A DNA stretch of 64,000 bases from Actinomycetota bacterium (GTDB lineage: Bacteria; Actinomycetota; Acidimicrobiia; Acidimicrobiales; Acidimicrobiaceae). This document shows, piece after piece, positions 31,001 through 39,329 of this stretch (positions within the stretch are counted from its first letter, which is position 1; each line of letters opens with the position of its first letter). The stretch is from contig SCQM01000078.1 in NCBI GenBank assembly GCA_004298555.1, positions 1 to 64,000 on the forward strand, read 5' to 3'. Under the pieces are notes generated by a model. That model was not told the DNA's origin. It ran no database searches and worked only from the letters and a program-made list of their open reading frames with translations. The position numbers and the translations under genes were made by a program.

Positions 31001-31506
31001 CCAGTTCCGGTAAATTGTCGAGCTGGGAAGTTGTGTACAATGCGCAGCCAGTGGGCCTGTTGAGCGATGCCTTACTCACTCCGGAAATGTCGGAAAACCT
31101 TGCAAATCTCGCGAAGGTTCCTCGGCTTGTCGAGGCATTGGAGGTAAGCCGAAGTTCGGGGAGGTCTCTTGATGAGGTAATGGTTGCATTTGAAGAGGTC
31201 GATCTTGTTGCCCATTCTGCTGCTTTGAGTCACCTTTTAGACGATGTTGGAGCCAATGGGCGTTGGATGTCATGGCAGATTCGGGGCCTGCGCGACGATC
31301 TTGCGAATTGGCGGGTTAGGGCATGTGATGCCGCATTGGCTGCAGATTTGTCACTTAGTCCGAAAGACGCGATCCACAATTGGCAGGCTGGGCAATCGGG
31401 GAATCTGGCGCAGGTCCACAGACTCATCAATGATGCTCCCAAGTATCCAAAAGACCGCATTACTCTTGCATCACTGGCTCTTCGGGTGCTGCAAAACGCT
31501 ATTTAA
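28069..31506 (+). CDS. large NAD-specific glutamate dehydrogenase, N-terminally short
   Basis: Oxidatively deaminates glutamate to 2-oxoglutarate. The catalytic half is clear: RAGLVARGGIRWSERIADFR, KKNAVIVPTGAKGGFV (substrate lysines), the cofactor domain with VVGVGDMSGDVFGNGML and LIWFGGIGTYLK, and VVAEGANLAVTQKARMRYA. At 1145 residues it is about 400-450 shorter than the usual ~1600-residue enzymes, and most of the missing part corresponds to their N-terminal ACT-type regulatory region. The GTG start with aggagctgg upstream looks genuine. The gene stands alone between two non-coding gaps. Confidence 0.88.
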   Translation: MEQRTSKGHALDPEWIEALADILGGPDAYKEAAWFAKRVPSGYIDHNPLIVVGFDAVHVAALELGGQGQPEQDVAKNSSVSAPPVRRGSTFGGIYSLAVPPQALDDLGHFQLRRYGFSSVELSEMVPVFESFGFKVVEVLPTLFQPVESTEKLIHLDDIRLRWADKTQVNFSIDSEADSQRLIDALNAVDRGRCEVDLLNRLVLGAGLHWQQVEIFRAYRQYRLQISKRFSNEELDEALYAFPSVASALVAIFEAKFDPAISSRDEVISNARNQLIHELSLVSDFDHDQILRGYLELIDATVRTSYYLRDSSGQPLPALVLKLAASRLPGGILSHPLLESFVYSPDLEAVHLRAGLVARGGIRWSERIADFRTEVLGLAQAQIKKNAVIVPTGAKGGFVIRDSLDPGPEEVLDAYKTFIRSLLDITDNLIDGHVVTPGGVVAFDGDDHYLVVAADKGTSSFSDIANAISIENGFWLGDAFASGGTHGYDHKAMRITARGAWIAVRRHFEQLEMDVQNDTIKVVGVGDMSGDVFGNGMLQSQSIALVAAFDHRHIFVDPDPDPLISFRERQRLAGLERSSWNDYDRGVLSLGGGVWSRDSKEIPLHPRVRELLGLSAESLSPPELIAAILEASVDLIWFGGIGTYLKDRDESDADIGDPENDLVRITADKVRARVVAEGANLAVTQKARMRYARRGGRINTDFIDNAAGVAISDREVNLKILLDLAIKEQLMDNQGRNSILAEASDEVANGVLRQVDLSLGAITSAVPLSVSELDAFEALIQELVSSNRLDRTGESLPSSEEFARRRENGAGLIRPELAILLSYSKLDLKSALVDDPLVDDPTLLELAHSYFPGSVTQRFAGLISRHALYRQLIATSLAGEIVDRMGIIWARETSAEFNCTLTEVGGAFWASCKVLGATELWLMAENPDLLPGHQTRFTFNQIVANAVNELARIYLRRGETMNPVSVISRDLAPTAAAASSGKLSSWEVVYNAQPVGLLSDALLTPEMSENLANLAKVPRLVEALEVSRSSGRSLDEVMVAFEEVDLVAHSAALSHLLDDVGANGRWMSWQIRGLRDDLANWRVRACDAALAADLSLSPKDAIHNWQAGQSGNLAQVHRLINDAPKYPKDRITLASLALRVLQNAI

Positions 31507-31561
31507 CAGATGGTGCTTGATAATGCAAGCGGCATTTAGGTGAGTGCGAAAGATTTAATCC

Positions 31562-32427
31562 TTGCTCGAATGCAGCGAGGTCAAGCTATTTCTGGCACAG
31601 GGCGGATCTGCCCACGCTACGCCAAAGGCTAGAAATACTCGCTCGAGATGTGGCGGGATGTTCCCCTTACCGGGTCATGGGGCACCACGGAAACTTCCCC
31701 AGCGGCTACCTCAGCACGTTTTTAATTTACCTATGCAAGGAGCATTGGAGTGCCGCTTCCCGGAGTAACGCCCAAACTCGTGCCTTCGAGCGACGGTGAA
31801 GATACCTACGGGCTACGGGTGCGAGGCCGTTCAATCACACCGGGCTTCCTCCGGAGACCTGATCTGACCTGCGCTGCTTTTGATCTTGAAGGCTACTATC
31901 GACCCGGAGATGCGGTGAGCATTGCCGACCCAAATGATGACAACAAGGGTCTGCTCTTTCGTGGCCGGATTGTGGAGGAGTTCAAGTTATCCACTGGCAC
32001 CTTTGTCCATGTGGGCGCCCTAAGGACGGCGCTCCTTTCCGCAGCACCGGTTCTGTCAGATGTCGTTATCACGGGTGAGGGGCTTGGTGAGGTTGGCGCC
32101 ATGGCATCGTTCAATGAAGCCGAGGTCCGACGCTTGTTTGCCTGGTCACCAAGTTCTGATGACGAGATTATTAATTTTGATGAGCTGGCCGTCCACCTTT
32201 TGGAGGTTCTTCGTGAATTCAATCGTGGCTCCGGGTCGTCCGGAAGGGTCGAACGGCTATTGGTACTGGGTCGCCCACCAAGCCTCGACCTGGGTGAGGT
32301 TACTGATAAGGGATCTATTAATCAGCGGCAGGTTCTTTCCAATCGTGCCAAACTGGTCGAGTTGCTTAATGCTGACCCTCCGATACCGCACGTGATCCTT
32401 GCGCATGTTGGAGGCTCCAGCGGGTGA
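31562..32427 (+). pseudogene. feruloyl-CoA-synthetase-like (acyl-CoA synthetase) remnant
   Basis: The frame ending at 32427 encodes the C-terminal third of a feruloyl-CoA-synthetase-type enzyme: PLPGVTPKLVP, RVRGRSITPGFLRRPDLT, FDLEGYYRPGDAV, GRIVEEFKLSTGTFVHVG, EVTDKGSINQR. Upstream in the same frame VPLTGSWGTTETSPAATSA (31657-31713, the ATP-contact TETS region) is separated from it by an in-frame TAA at 31723-31725. Further upstream, recognisable segments continue in other frames (DLPTLRQRLEILARDVAG from 31605; LFLAQGGSA from 31583), so there are frameshifts too. The first ~350 residues of the enzyme are absent. A GTG at 31750 could start a 225-residue product, but such a piece could not be an active synthetase. 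Confidence 0.82.
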
Positions 32428-33030
32428 GTGCCGGCATGGCATGAAGCTCTGGCCAATCACGATTAGAGGCTGGGTTGTTAGGTGAATCGTTTTGCTTACC
32501 GTCTTCGTCCGAGGACAAATAAGCAAATGTCAGTTGAGAAACTCGACTGACAAGTCGAGCATGGGTTCCGCAATGGGGCTGCCTGATGCCCTCGTTGTTC
32601 AGGTTTACCGCTGCCGGCTGCTTAAAGTACACCACGACAGTGTCTGGTTGAATCTAGCCGGAAGATCAGCGTAGCCCAGTGAAGACGAGCACGGCCCGCG
32701 AAAGGTCAGGAACTGAATGCGGCTTCAGTTCACAGCAACCCCTACTTACGGGGGCTCGGCATATCTGGGTAACACTCAGTTGCTTGCCGCGGTACTCGCT
32801 TCGATGCCATGGCTGTTTTGCCACTATCGCCAGATGGGTAAGTATGAATCCTCATGTCACTGTTGCCTGCTTGAGCCTTGTGAGTGGCCCATAGGCCCCT
32901 GCTTGGGAGATTGCCAACTATGACGTCCACAGTTGCATGCGGCAGAGCCAGCAGTTCGATTGTTGCTGAGCTAGGCTGAGCACACCTGGGGGATGCAGCA
33001 ATGTACACCGGCCTAGCTCGTCAACCCCTG
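32428..33030. other. 600-base stretch without a supported gene
   Basis: It holds a perfect 6-bp hairpin (ctcgac at 32542-32547, gtcgag at 32554-32559) and several short frames with no recognisable product. It lies between a pseudogene and the convergent bioY gene and may be eroded coding DNA. Confidence 0.45.
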
Positions 33031-33627
33031 TTACAGAGTGAACTTCTTAACTCCGTACCAGGTCGCCGGGAGAATGATTGCCGCGATTGCCAGCTTGAAT
33101 ATGTCACCGGGAATGAATGGGAGCATTCCTAGGGCAATCGCCTTTGAGGCCGATACGTGAATTGAAGCAGCAAGCCAAGTGACGCCGAAGGCGTAGATGA
33201 TTACGCTTCCGAGGGCCATGATCACGGCAGTTCCAAGAAAATTGCGGTCCAGCCCCTTTTTTGCCAGCACACCAATGACAGCTGATGCAAATACGTAAGA
33301 AATGATGTATCCAAAGGTTGGACCTGCCGCGACGTGCCAGCCGCTACTGGCGCCCGCAAACCAAGGCACGCCGGCAACTCCTGCAACCGCGTAAAGGGCC
33401 GCACCAGCCGCAGATCTGGCCCAACCAAGACTGGCCGCTCCAAGAAGAACAGCGAAAGTTTGCCCCGTAATGGGAACCGGAGTAAACGCAAGGTGGAAAC
33501 TGATTTGCGCAAACAGACCGATAAAGGCTGCGTAGCCCACCACTAGCACGATGTCGCGTACGAGGCTTCCCTCGATCAAATCAGCCAATACCTGCGGCTT
33601 GCGTACTGCCAAAGCTGAAGTAGACAA
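33031..33627 (-). CDS. bioY: biotin transporter BioY (S component of ECF importer)
   Basis: A 198-residue membrane protein with about six hydrophobic helices. Typical BioY segments are FTPVPITGQTFAVLLGAASLG, GVPWFAGASSGWHVAAGPTFGYIISY and LPFIPGDIFKLAIAA. BioY binds biotin and works alone or with the EcfA/A'/T module, which is not encoded nearby. The start is a TTG with the ribosome site aaaggaag upstream. The biotin supply role fits the island of biotin-dependent carboxylase genes at 34.4-57.8 kb. Confidence 0.94.
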   Translation of the reverse strand: MSTSALAVRKPQVLADLIEGSLVRDIVLVVGYAAFIGLFAQISFHLAFTPVPITGQTFAVLLGAASLGWARSAAGAALYAVAGVAGVPWFAGASSGWHVAAGPTFGYIISYVFASAVIGVLAKKGLDRNFLGTAVIMALGSVIIYAFGVTWLAASIHVSASKAIALGMLPFIPGDIFKLAIAAIILPATWYGVKKFTL

Positions 33628-33658
33628 AATGACTTCCTTTCAAGATGTTATTTATTAG

Positions 33659-33678
33659 TTGTATATCGTGAACTACAA
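33659..33678 (-). promoter_or_regulatory. possible operator/promoter of bioY
   Basis: An inverted repeat ttgta-N10-tacaa lies 32-51 bases upstream of the bioY start and overlaps a plausible core promoter read on the minus strand (ttgtag and an A/T-rich -10). The outer half sites recall the TTGT...ACAA ends of BirA operators, but the spacing is shorter than in characterised BirA sites, so the regulator is uncertain. Confidence 0.3.
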
Positions 33679-33751
33679 AATTTAACCTTTTTGAATTGCC
33701 CCGGATTTACGACTGTGTGGAAGGAGGAACCGGACGCCAGCCTCCCAATTT

Positions 33752-34228
33752 TCAATCCTCTGATGCAAGAAGCACTTCATGGTTTACTTTCCAGATCCTG
33801 TCGCGTACTTCGATCTCACCCCCTCTGATGACATCAGCTCTTAATCCGCCTCGCATGCCTCGAAGGTCGGCTCGAAGATTGCTGCGAACCTGTTCTTCGA
33901 GATAGCGGCATGGAAGACATGGCCTGATTCCAATGCAGTGCACGTTGCCGATCCGGAATTGCTTCCCGATCAACGATTCAAGGCGGATTCCTTTCGTAAC
34001 GATATTGCGGCGCGTTTGTGTGGCATCGAGGCCAATCTCGTCGAGAATCTCTAGTTCAATCAGTGTTAGAGCCATGCCGGTACGGTCGGTCCAGTCCGAC
34101 CAATGTCCAGACCCGGTTAAATAGCGGTCTTGATCCAGTCCTCTCCGGGTCACGGCCGCTTTGGAAAGGATTTCCATTTGTGCTCCTTGCCTGGTGGACC
34201 TCATTATCGCATGGACGAGTCCGCTCAT
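33752..34228 (-). CDS. MOSC-domain protein
   Basis: A 158-residue protein made of a MOSC (molybdenum cofactor sulfurase C-terminal) domain. The pattern RRGLDQDRY, ALTLIELEILDEIG, RRNIVTKGIRLESLIGKQF, the Cys motif RPCLPC and the ending RGGLRADVIRGGEIEVRD is typical. Such proteins bind molybdenum cofactor or transfer sulfur. I chose the ATG at 34228 because homologues begin at this point; an ATG at 34279 gives a 17-residue extension without similarity. No molybdoenzyme gene is adjacent. Confidence 0.82.
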   Translation of the reverse strand: MSGLVHAIMRSTRQGAQMEILSKAAVTRRGLDQDRYLTGSGHWSDWTDRTGMALTLIELEILDEIGLDATQTRRNIVTKGIRLESLIGKQFRIGNVHCIGIRPCLPCRYLEEQVRSNLRADLRGMRGGLRADVIRGGEIEVRDRIWKVNHEVLLASED

Positions 34229-34381
34229 TGATGTGGACCAGGCAGATAGGGGATTGTCACAAAAGATACTAAAGCGCAACAGTGATCCGGCCGCCGTATA
34301 GGAGCCTCGGCAAGGCTCTTTTCAGCATTGATGGATATGTCAGACATTCTTTTAGCGCCCCATTTCAATTAAATTCAAGAC

Positions 34382-35557
34382 TTAGCTTATGACGCGATCG
34401 TTTCGCAATTGAGCAATCTCACCTGTAGTAATTCCAATCTCGGCCAAAATGTCTTCGGTGTTGGCGGCAAGCAGTGGAGCAGGTGATTTCGCGCCGAGAT
34501 GTTTGCGTTCTACGGCAATCGGCGAATTGATTCGCGGGCCACCTGCCGCGGACATATCTATAATCCCTAGTGCCTTGACCTGAGGATGCACTACGGCTTC
34601 TTGCAGTGTGAGTATCGGAGCCGATGGAACATCGTGCGCTCGCAAATTCTCCAGCCACCACTCCCGTTCCTGGCCAGAGGCTGCCTCCTGCAATATCTGG
34701 CGGAGCAATTCATAATTTTTCACCCGCTCACGCTTAGAGGAGAAACGAGGATCTGATATGAGTTCTGGTTTGCCAATTACCTGGCACAAACCCTCCCAAA
34801 ACTTCTGTGGCGTCGAAAGGTGTATGGCGAAGGGAAGGCCGTCCCGGCTGACCAGCGCATATGATTGGGACATTTCCGCTCGCGTCCTTTTGCTCACTGG
34901 CTCGCCCTCGTAGAGAAAAGATGCCAAATTCGATCCCTGGAAAGCCACGCAGGCGGCCAGCATGGATATCTCCAGTTTCGTCCCGGTACCAGTCCGCCTG
35001 GAATTTTGGATTCCGGCGAGTATTGCAAATGCTGCATACAAGCCTGTTAGCTGATCAGCCATTGCCGGGCCAACTGGTTCAGGCGCACTCATGTCTGTAA
35101 ACTGGCTCCACAAACCACTCATGGCCTGGGCGACGGCATCATAGGTAGGCTGGCTGCTCAATGGACCCCAGCTACCAAGGCCTGACACGTAACAGTAGAC
35201 TAGGGACGGATTGTGCCGTTTTAGTTCGTCCCAGCCGAGCCCCAATCTGTCCATGGCTCCGGGCCTGGAATTTTCTATCATTGCGTCGGCAGATTCTACT
35301 AAACGCTTAAAAACAGCTTTCCCCGCATCCTTCTTGAGGTCCAGAACTATGCTTCGTTTGCCACTGTTATAAACCTCGAAACTGGGCGTCACCGCCTTTT
35401 TGGCGGGATCCCATCCGCGAAACCTGTCGCCACCTGGAGCCTCAACCTTGATAACATCCGCCCCCATATGGGATAAGAGGCCCCCAGCGAAGGGGCCACT
35501 TATGACGCTTGCCGATTCGATAACCTTTATGCCTTCTAACAGTTTGGGGGGCTCCAC
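34382..35557 (-). CDS. CaiB/BaiF-type (class III) CoA-transferase, copy 1
   Basis: Moves CoA between carboxylic acids. Family signatures are the N-terminal GADVIKVEAPGGDRFRGW, NSGKRSIVLDLKK, MIENSRPGAMDRLGLGW, the region ADQLTGLYAAFAILAGI that carries the catalytic Asp, and the C-terminal LRAHDVPSAPILTLQE. The length of 391 residues is usual. The GTG start has the ribosome site aaaggag. It is the last gene of the minus-strand arm after the biotin-dependent carboxylase genes. A related copy lies at 49243-50424; both share an SQSYA...RDG...HLS-P-KFW block. Confidence 0.92.
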   Translation of the reverse strand: MEPPKLLEGIKVIESASVISGPFAGGLLSHMGADVIKVEAPGGDRFRGWDPAKKAVTPSFEVYNSGKRSIVLDLKKDAGKAVFKRLVESADAMIENSRPGAMDRLGLGWDELKRHNPSLVYCYVSGLGSWGPLSSQPTYDAVAQAMSGLWSQFTDMSAPEPVGPAMADQLTGLYAAFAILAGIQNSRRTGTGTKLEISMLAACVAFQGSNLASFLYEGEPVSKRTRAEMSQSYALVSRDGLPFAIHLSTPQKFWEGLCQVIGKPELISDPRFSSKRERVKNYELLRQILQEAASGQEREWWLENLRAHDVPSAPILTLQEAVVHPQVKALGIIDMSAAGGPRINSPIAVERKHLGAKSPAPLLAANTEDILAEIGITTGEIAQLRNDRVIS

Positions 35558-35711
35558 TAAATCTCCTTTGTCATTTTCCGCAAATCATCTGTTACAAGTG
35601 CTGGGACAAATTCCTGTCCGGCCATGTGGTCTCGCGCCGCAAGTAGCTGTGGCTATCCCGATGCGTAGATTAGCTGAGTCGCCGGTGGTTTGAGCACTTC
35701 CTTCAAAATCC

Positions 35712-36272
35712 TCAGGTCTCCCCGATCGTCAGGATCGGAGCGTCAAGTTCGAGCATTTGGCCGTTGTCTGCCAATATTTCTTTAATAATTCCCCGCTTGC
35801 CAGCCTGAACTGCAGTAAACACCTTCATGGTCTCAAGCAGCCCGATAGTCGTTTCTGGATCGACCTTCTGATTGGTCTCGACAAAAGGAGGAGCCCCCGG
35901 AGCTGAGGCCCGGTAGAAGATACCTACCAAGGGCGCTCTAACAATGTGAGGCGCAAGAGAGTCGTTGGTTCTGACGAGTTCAGCGGGGTTGGGGGCCAAT
36001 TCTGGACTTAGGATCGAGTGAGGTGCCAAAACCTCGTCCGTCTGTAACGCGTCTGCTTCGCTGATCAATATTTGGCTGGTGAAATCAGCGGTCTGCGCAG
36101 GGCTAGGCGCCTCTTTGATCTGCGGCGTGAATTCTCCAGCCTTGTCATCGAAATTCGATAGAAGCTCACGCGACAGAACGATTTCAAAATCCTGCGATTT
36201 TATCGTAACGACGCCTATGTCGGTTTGACCCAACATGGCAATCAATGCGTTGACGTCTATGTCTTTGAACAT
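35712..36272 (-). CDS. biotin carboxyl carrier protein (AccB-type), copy 1
   Basis: A 186-residue carrier with an AccB-like N-terminal segment (ALIAMLGQTDIGVVTIKSQD), an acidic Ala/Pro/Ser-rich linker at about 45-110, and a C-terminal biotinyl domain starting at APLVGIFY. The biotinylation motif is ETMK, with Lys150 as acceptor; Thr replaces the Ala usual in AMKM. It should shuttle carboxybiotin between the biotin carboxylase and the carboxyltransferase of the same operon. The ATG has gagggg upstream. Confidence 0.9.
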   Translation of the reverse strand: MFKDIDVNALIAMLGQTDIGVVTIKSQDFEIVLSRELLSNFDDKAGEFTPQIKEAPSPAQTADFTSQILISEADALQTDEVLAPHSILSPELAPNPAELVRTNDSLAPHIVRAPLVGIFYRASAPGAPPFVETNQKVDPETTIGLLETMKVFTAVQAGKRGIIKEILADNGQMLELDAPILTIGET

Positions 36273-36375
36273 TCGTTCCCCTCATATGAACTAATTTTCA
36301 ATAGTCTGCTTAATAATCTTGCTGGACGTCGTCACAGCGTTTGAAAAAGCTCAACCAAAAACTGATTTGCCACTG

Positions 36376-37863
36376 TTAGCTGCGTATTTTTTCAACCAAC
36401 ATGTCGCCTTCAGGAGAGCTGTAGCGCAGATGACGTACGTCATTTGCCTTGGAGAACTGCTGGAGCATAGCAGTTAGAGGATGACGGCTTGCTTTGTACT
36501 CTTCGTAGGTTCGCGGTATGTTCGCTCCGCGATCGAGGTTGAGTTCCGAGTCACCGACTCCTGCATAGACTCTTGCAATCAACTCGTCGTCCGAGCAGTT
36601 GCCTCCGTACTGTTTGCGCACTTCTTCGAGAGTTGGTTCTTCCTGGACTTGCGAGATCCGTGCCCGCACCTCGTCTGCCCGGCTCCTACTTAGGATGAGG
36701 TCCCGGATGTTTGGATCCATGGCCTCTACCGCCTCGCGGCCCTTGTTTCCAAGCGCATATTCAATCGCTTCATCGGTGACGATCCCGTAGCGTTCTCCGG
36801 TCATTATATTGATTGCAGCCTGAGTGCCCACGAATTGAGACAGGGGAGTCACCATGATCGGATATCCGAACTCTTCCCTTACTCTGGCGGTTTCCTCCAA
36901 TGTTTCTGGGATCCGGTCGCCCATTCCTACTTTTTCCAATTGGAAATATAGATTTGATATCATTCCGCCCGGCACCTGGTGCAGGTAAAGGCCCTGTTCG
37001 AATTCAGTGGGCTTGCCTTCCGGAAGGCCCTCTTCCCGCGCGATGGAATAAAAATGTTCACTTACCCTTTCCAGGGGAGCCAAGTCCACGGGAACGTCAA
37101 ACCCCTTGTTCCTAAGATTCTGGACTACATTGAATACTGAGGGCTGGGAAGATCCATTTGCCAAAGGGGGGATCGCGGTATGAATCGTCCTGATGCCAAG
37201 TTCAGCAGCGATCGTCACCGTGTAAGGGGCTAGACCATTGTTGCAATGGGCATGGAACTCCACAGGAACGCGACCTGCTTCGCGCAGGATTACCGGTATA
37301 ACCTGGCGGGCTGCCTCGGGAGTTAGTAATCCGCCGACATCTTTAAAGCAAATAGCCTCTGGGTCAAGAACGAGTGCTTTGCGCGTCCGCTCAGCGTAGT
37401 AGTCAAGGGTGTGCCTTGGAGATACCGAGTAGATGAGGTTTATAACAGCCTTGAAACCTTTGCGATGATAAAGATTGAACTCCGCGACGCTGTTGTCGAA
37501 GTCGTTCCAAGGGTCCGATGTCCTTGTCGTCGAAATTCCTATTTCCCTAAGCTTTTCCAGGAACAGTTCCTGTATGCACATAGGAACCTTTAAAAAGGTT
37601 GAGCCAACGCTTCCATGAAGCCGAAGGGGGGTATTTTTGACTCGTGCGGAACCCTGCCTCAGCCATACCCAGGGATCCTCATTGAGATCCCGCACGATTC
37701 GCGGAAACTGTGCCGAGGGGACTACGAATTCAATCCCTTCAAATCCCGCTGCGTCGATATCGCCTATCGCCGGAATCATCATTCCAGACCGCATTCGAAG
37801 TGCCCATAGACTTTGTGAGCCATCGCGGAGGGTAGTGTCAACCAATTTGACGGTTTCAGCCAT
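36376..37863 (-). CDS. carboxyltransferase subunit (pyruvate carboxylase B/oxaloacetate decarboxylase alpha type), copy 1
   Basis: A 495-residue TIM-barrel carboxyltransferase. Metal and catalytic residues are present: Asp9 in LVDTTLRDG, Lys174 in ICFKDVGGLL (the lysine that is carboxylated in transcarboxylase 5S), and the metal histidines His204 and His206 in HAHCNNG. The usual GQN-x-x-GYR block is replaced by HGSVGSTFLK, and SDPWND stands for FDALND, so the acceptor pocket differs from pyruvate enzymes. The C-terminal part (PGGMISNLYFQLEK, VTPLSQFVGTQAAINI) is normal. It uses a carboxybiotin carrier to carboxylate or decarboxylate an acid that need not be pyruvate. Confidence 0.88.
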   Translation of the reverse strand: MAETVKLVDTTLRDGSQSLWALRMRSGMMIPAIGDIDAAGFEGIEFVVPSAQFPRIVRDLNEDPWVWLRQGSARVKNTPLRLHGSVGSTFLKVPMCIQELFLEKLREIGISTTRTSDPWNDFDNSVAEFNLYHRKGFKAVINLIYSVSPRHTLDYYAERTRKALVLDPEAICFKDVGGLLTPEAARQVIPVILREAGRVPVEFHAHCNNGLAPYTVTIAAELGIRTIHTAIPPLANGSSQPSVFNVVQNLRNKGFDVPVDLAPLERVSEHFYSIAREEGLPEGKPTEFEQGLYLHQVPGGMISNLYFQLEKVGMGDRIPETLEETARVREEFGYPIMVTPLSQFVGTQAAINIMTGERYGIVTDEAIEYALGNKGREAVEAMDPNIRDLILSRSRADEVRARISQVQEEPTLEEVRKQYGGNCSDDELIARVYAGVGDSELNLDRGANIPRTYEEYKASRHPLTAMLQQFSKANDVRHLRYSSPEGDMLVEKIRS

Positions 37864-37937
37864 TTTTGAAAAGCCCCTTCATTGTTAAATCAAAACCCGA
37901 TCGATAAATTTGGCAGCTATGCAATCCGCTTCCTTCC

Positions 37938-39305
37938 TCATGCGTCATCTTCAGATTTGTCTTTGAGGAGGTTCTCCAGCCAGGATGTGCTTATATTTCC
38001 AGACTGAAAATCAGGATGAGAAATCACTGATTTCAGGAATGGAATTGTTGTACTGATTCCCGATACTTGAAAGTTTTCCAATGCAAGCTGCAGGCGCTTA
38101 AGGGTTTCTTCGCGATCGGCGCCATGGACGATTAGTTTTCCAATCATTGAATCGTAAAATGGCGGGACAATGTAGCCATCGAAGCAGTGGCTGTCAAGTC
38201 TGATACCTTCGCCATTCGGAGCGCTCCACTCCTTGATACGCCCCGGCGAAGGCCGGAAGTTTTCTGCCGGATCTTCGGCATTGATTCGGCATTCCATCGC
38301 GTGACCCGTCAGAACAACGTCGGACTGTGTAAACCAAAGGGGCTCGCCCGAGGCGACACGCAGCTGAGCCTGCACCAAATCAATTCCCGTGACCAATTCC
38401 GTTACCGGGTGCTCAACCTGGATGCGTGCATTCACTTCCAAAAAATAGAATTTCTGCGCTTCCGGATCGACGAGGAATTCCACAGTTCCGGCATTTTCGT
38501 AGGCAAGGTTGCGGGCTATGGAGAGGGCGGCTTGTCTGAGGCCGTCTCTAAGTTCCGGAAAGAGAATGTCTGCCGGTGCCTCTTCGATAAGTTTTTGGTA
38601 CCTTCGCTGGACCGAGCAGTCCCGTTCACCAAGATGAACGACATTGCCGTGCGAATCACCCAGGATCTGGACCTCAACGTGATGAGCCTTGGGCACGTAA
38701 TGCTCGAGATAGAGCGAGCCGTCACCAAAGGCGGCCTGAGCTTCTGCAGCGGCGGAGGCGAGAGCCGGCTCCAATTGATCATGAGTGAACACCAGTTTCA
38801 TCCCCCTGCCGCCTCCGCCCGCAGCCGCTTTGATGAGAAGCGGCCAACCGATTGACTCAGCGACAAGCTCAGCGTGGGCGGCGCTGGTCATCAGCTTTGA
38901 TCCTGGCAAAAGTGGTACGCCCAGCTCTTTCGCTTCTTCACGGGCTTGGAGCTTATTTGCCATTCGCCGCATCGTTTCGCCCTGGGGACCGACGAAGACC
39001 AATCCTTGGGAGCGGGTCATGTCCGCTAGCTCCGGTGATTCTGCTCTAAACCCATATCCGGGATGGATGGCGTCGCATCCCGACCCAAGTGCCACTCCAA
39101 CCAGAGTGTCAATCCTCAGATAGCTCTGGGTTGCCGAGGGGGGACCAATACATATAGCCCGATCGGCCAGTTGAGCGGCCATGCTTTCACGGTCTGCGGA
39201 GGAAACCGCCACAACGGTTTCAAGGCCCAGGCTTCTGCAGGCTCGGATAATCCTCACCGCTATTTCGCCTCTATTTGCCACAAGTACTCTAGATATGTTT
39301 TTCAT
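37938..39305 (-). CDS. accC: biotin carboxylase (AccC-type)
   Basis: Carboxylates biotin on its carrier with ATP and bicarbonate. Domains are complete in 455 residues: N-terminal RVLVANRGEIAVRIIRAC, ATP-grasp loop KAAAGGGGRGMKLV, HVEVQILGD, GERDCSVQRRYQKLIEEAP, FLEVNARIQVEHPVTE and the C-terminal barrel. It is the only biotin carboxylase in the window and must serve the carriers in this operon and perhaps the one at 55.7 kb. It sits 25 bases after the BCCP-like gene and 74 before the carboxyltransferase gene. Confidence 0.95.
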   Translation of the reverse strand: MKNISRVLVANRGEIAVRIIRACRSLGLETVVAVSSADRESMAAQLADRAICIGPPSATQSYLRIDTLVGVALGSGCDAIHPGYGFRAESPELADMTRSQGLVFVGPQGETMRRMANKLQAREEAKELGVPLLPGSKLMTSAAHAELVAESIGWPLLIKAAAGGGGRGMKLVFTHDQLEPALASAAAEAQAAFGDGSLYLEHYVPKAHHVEVQILGDSHGNVVHLGERDCSVQRRYQKLIEEAPADILFPELRDGLRQAALSIARNLAYENAGTVEFLVDPEAQKFYFLEVNARIQVEHPVTELVTGIDLVQAQLRVASGEPLWFTQSDVVLTGHAMECRINAEDPAENFRPSPGRIKEWSAPNGEGIRLDSHCFDGYIVPPFYDSMIGKLIVHGADREETLKRLQLALENFQVSGISTTIPFLKSVISHPDFQSGNISTSWLENLLKDKSEDDA

Positions 39306-39329
39306 TTCAGGGCCTCATAAGGTTTTTCG

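Noticed and set aside
32717-32923. Short plus-strand frames that might be a transposase or enzyme remnant
   Set aside because: No motif could be tied to a family in any frame.
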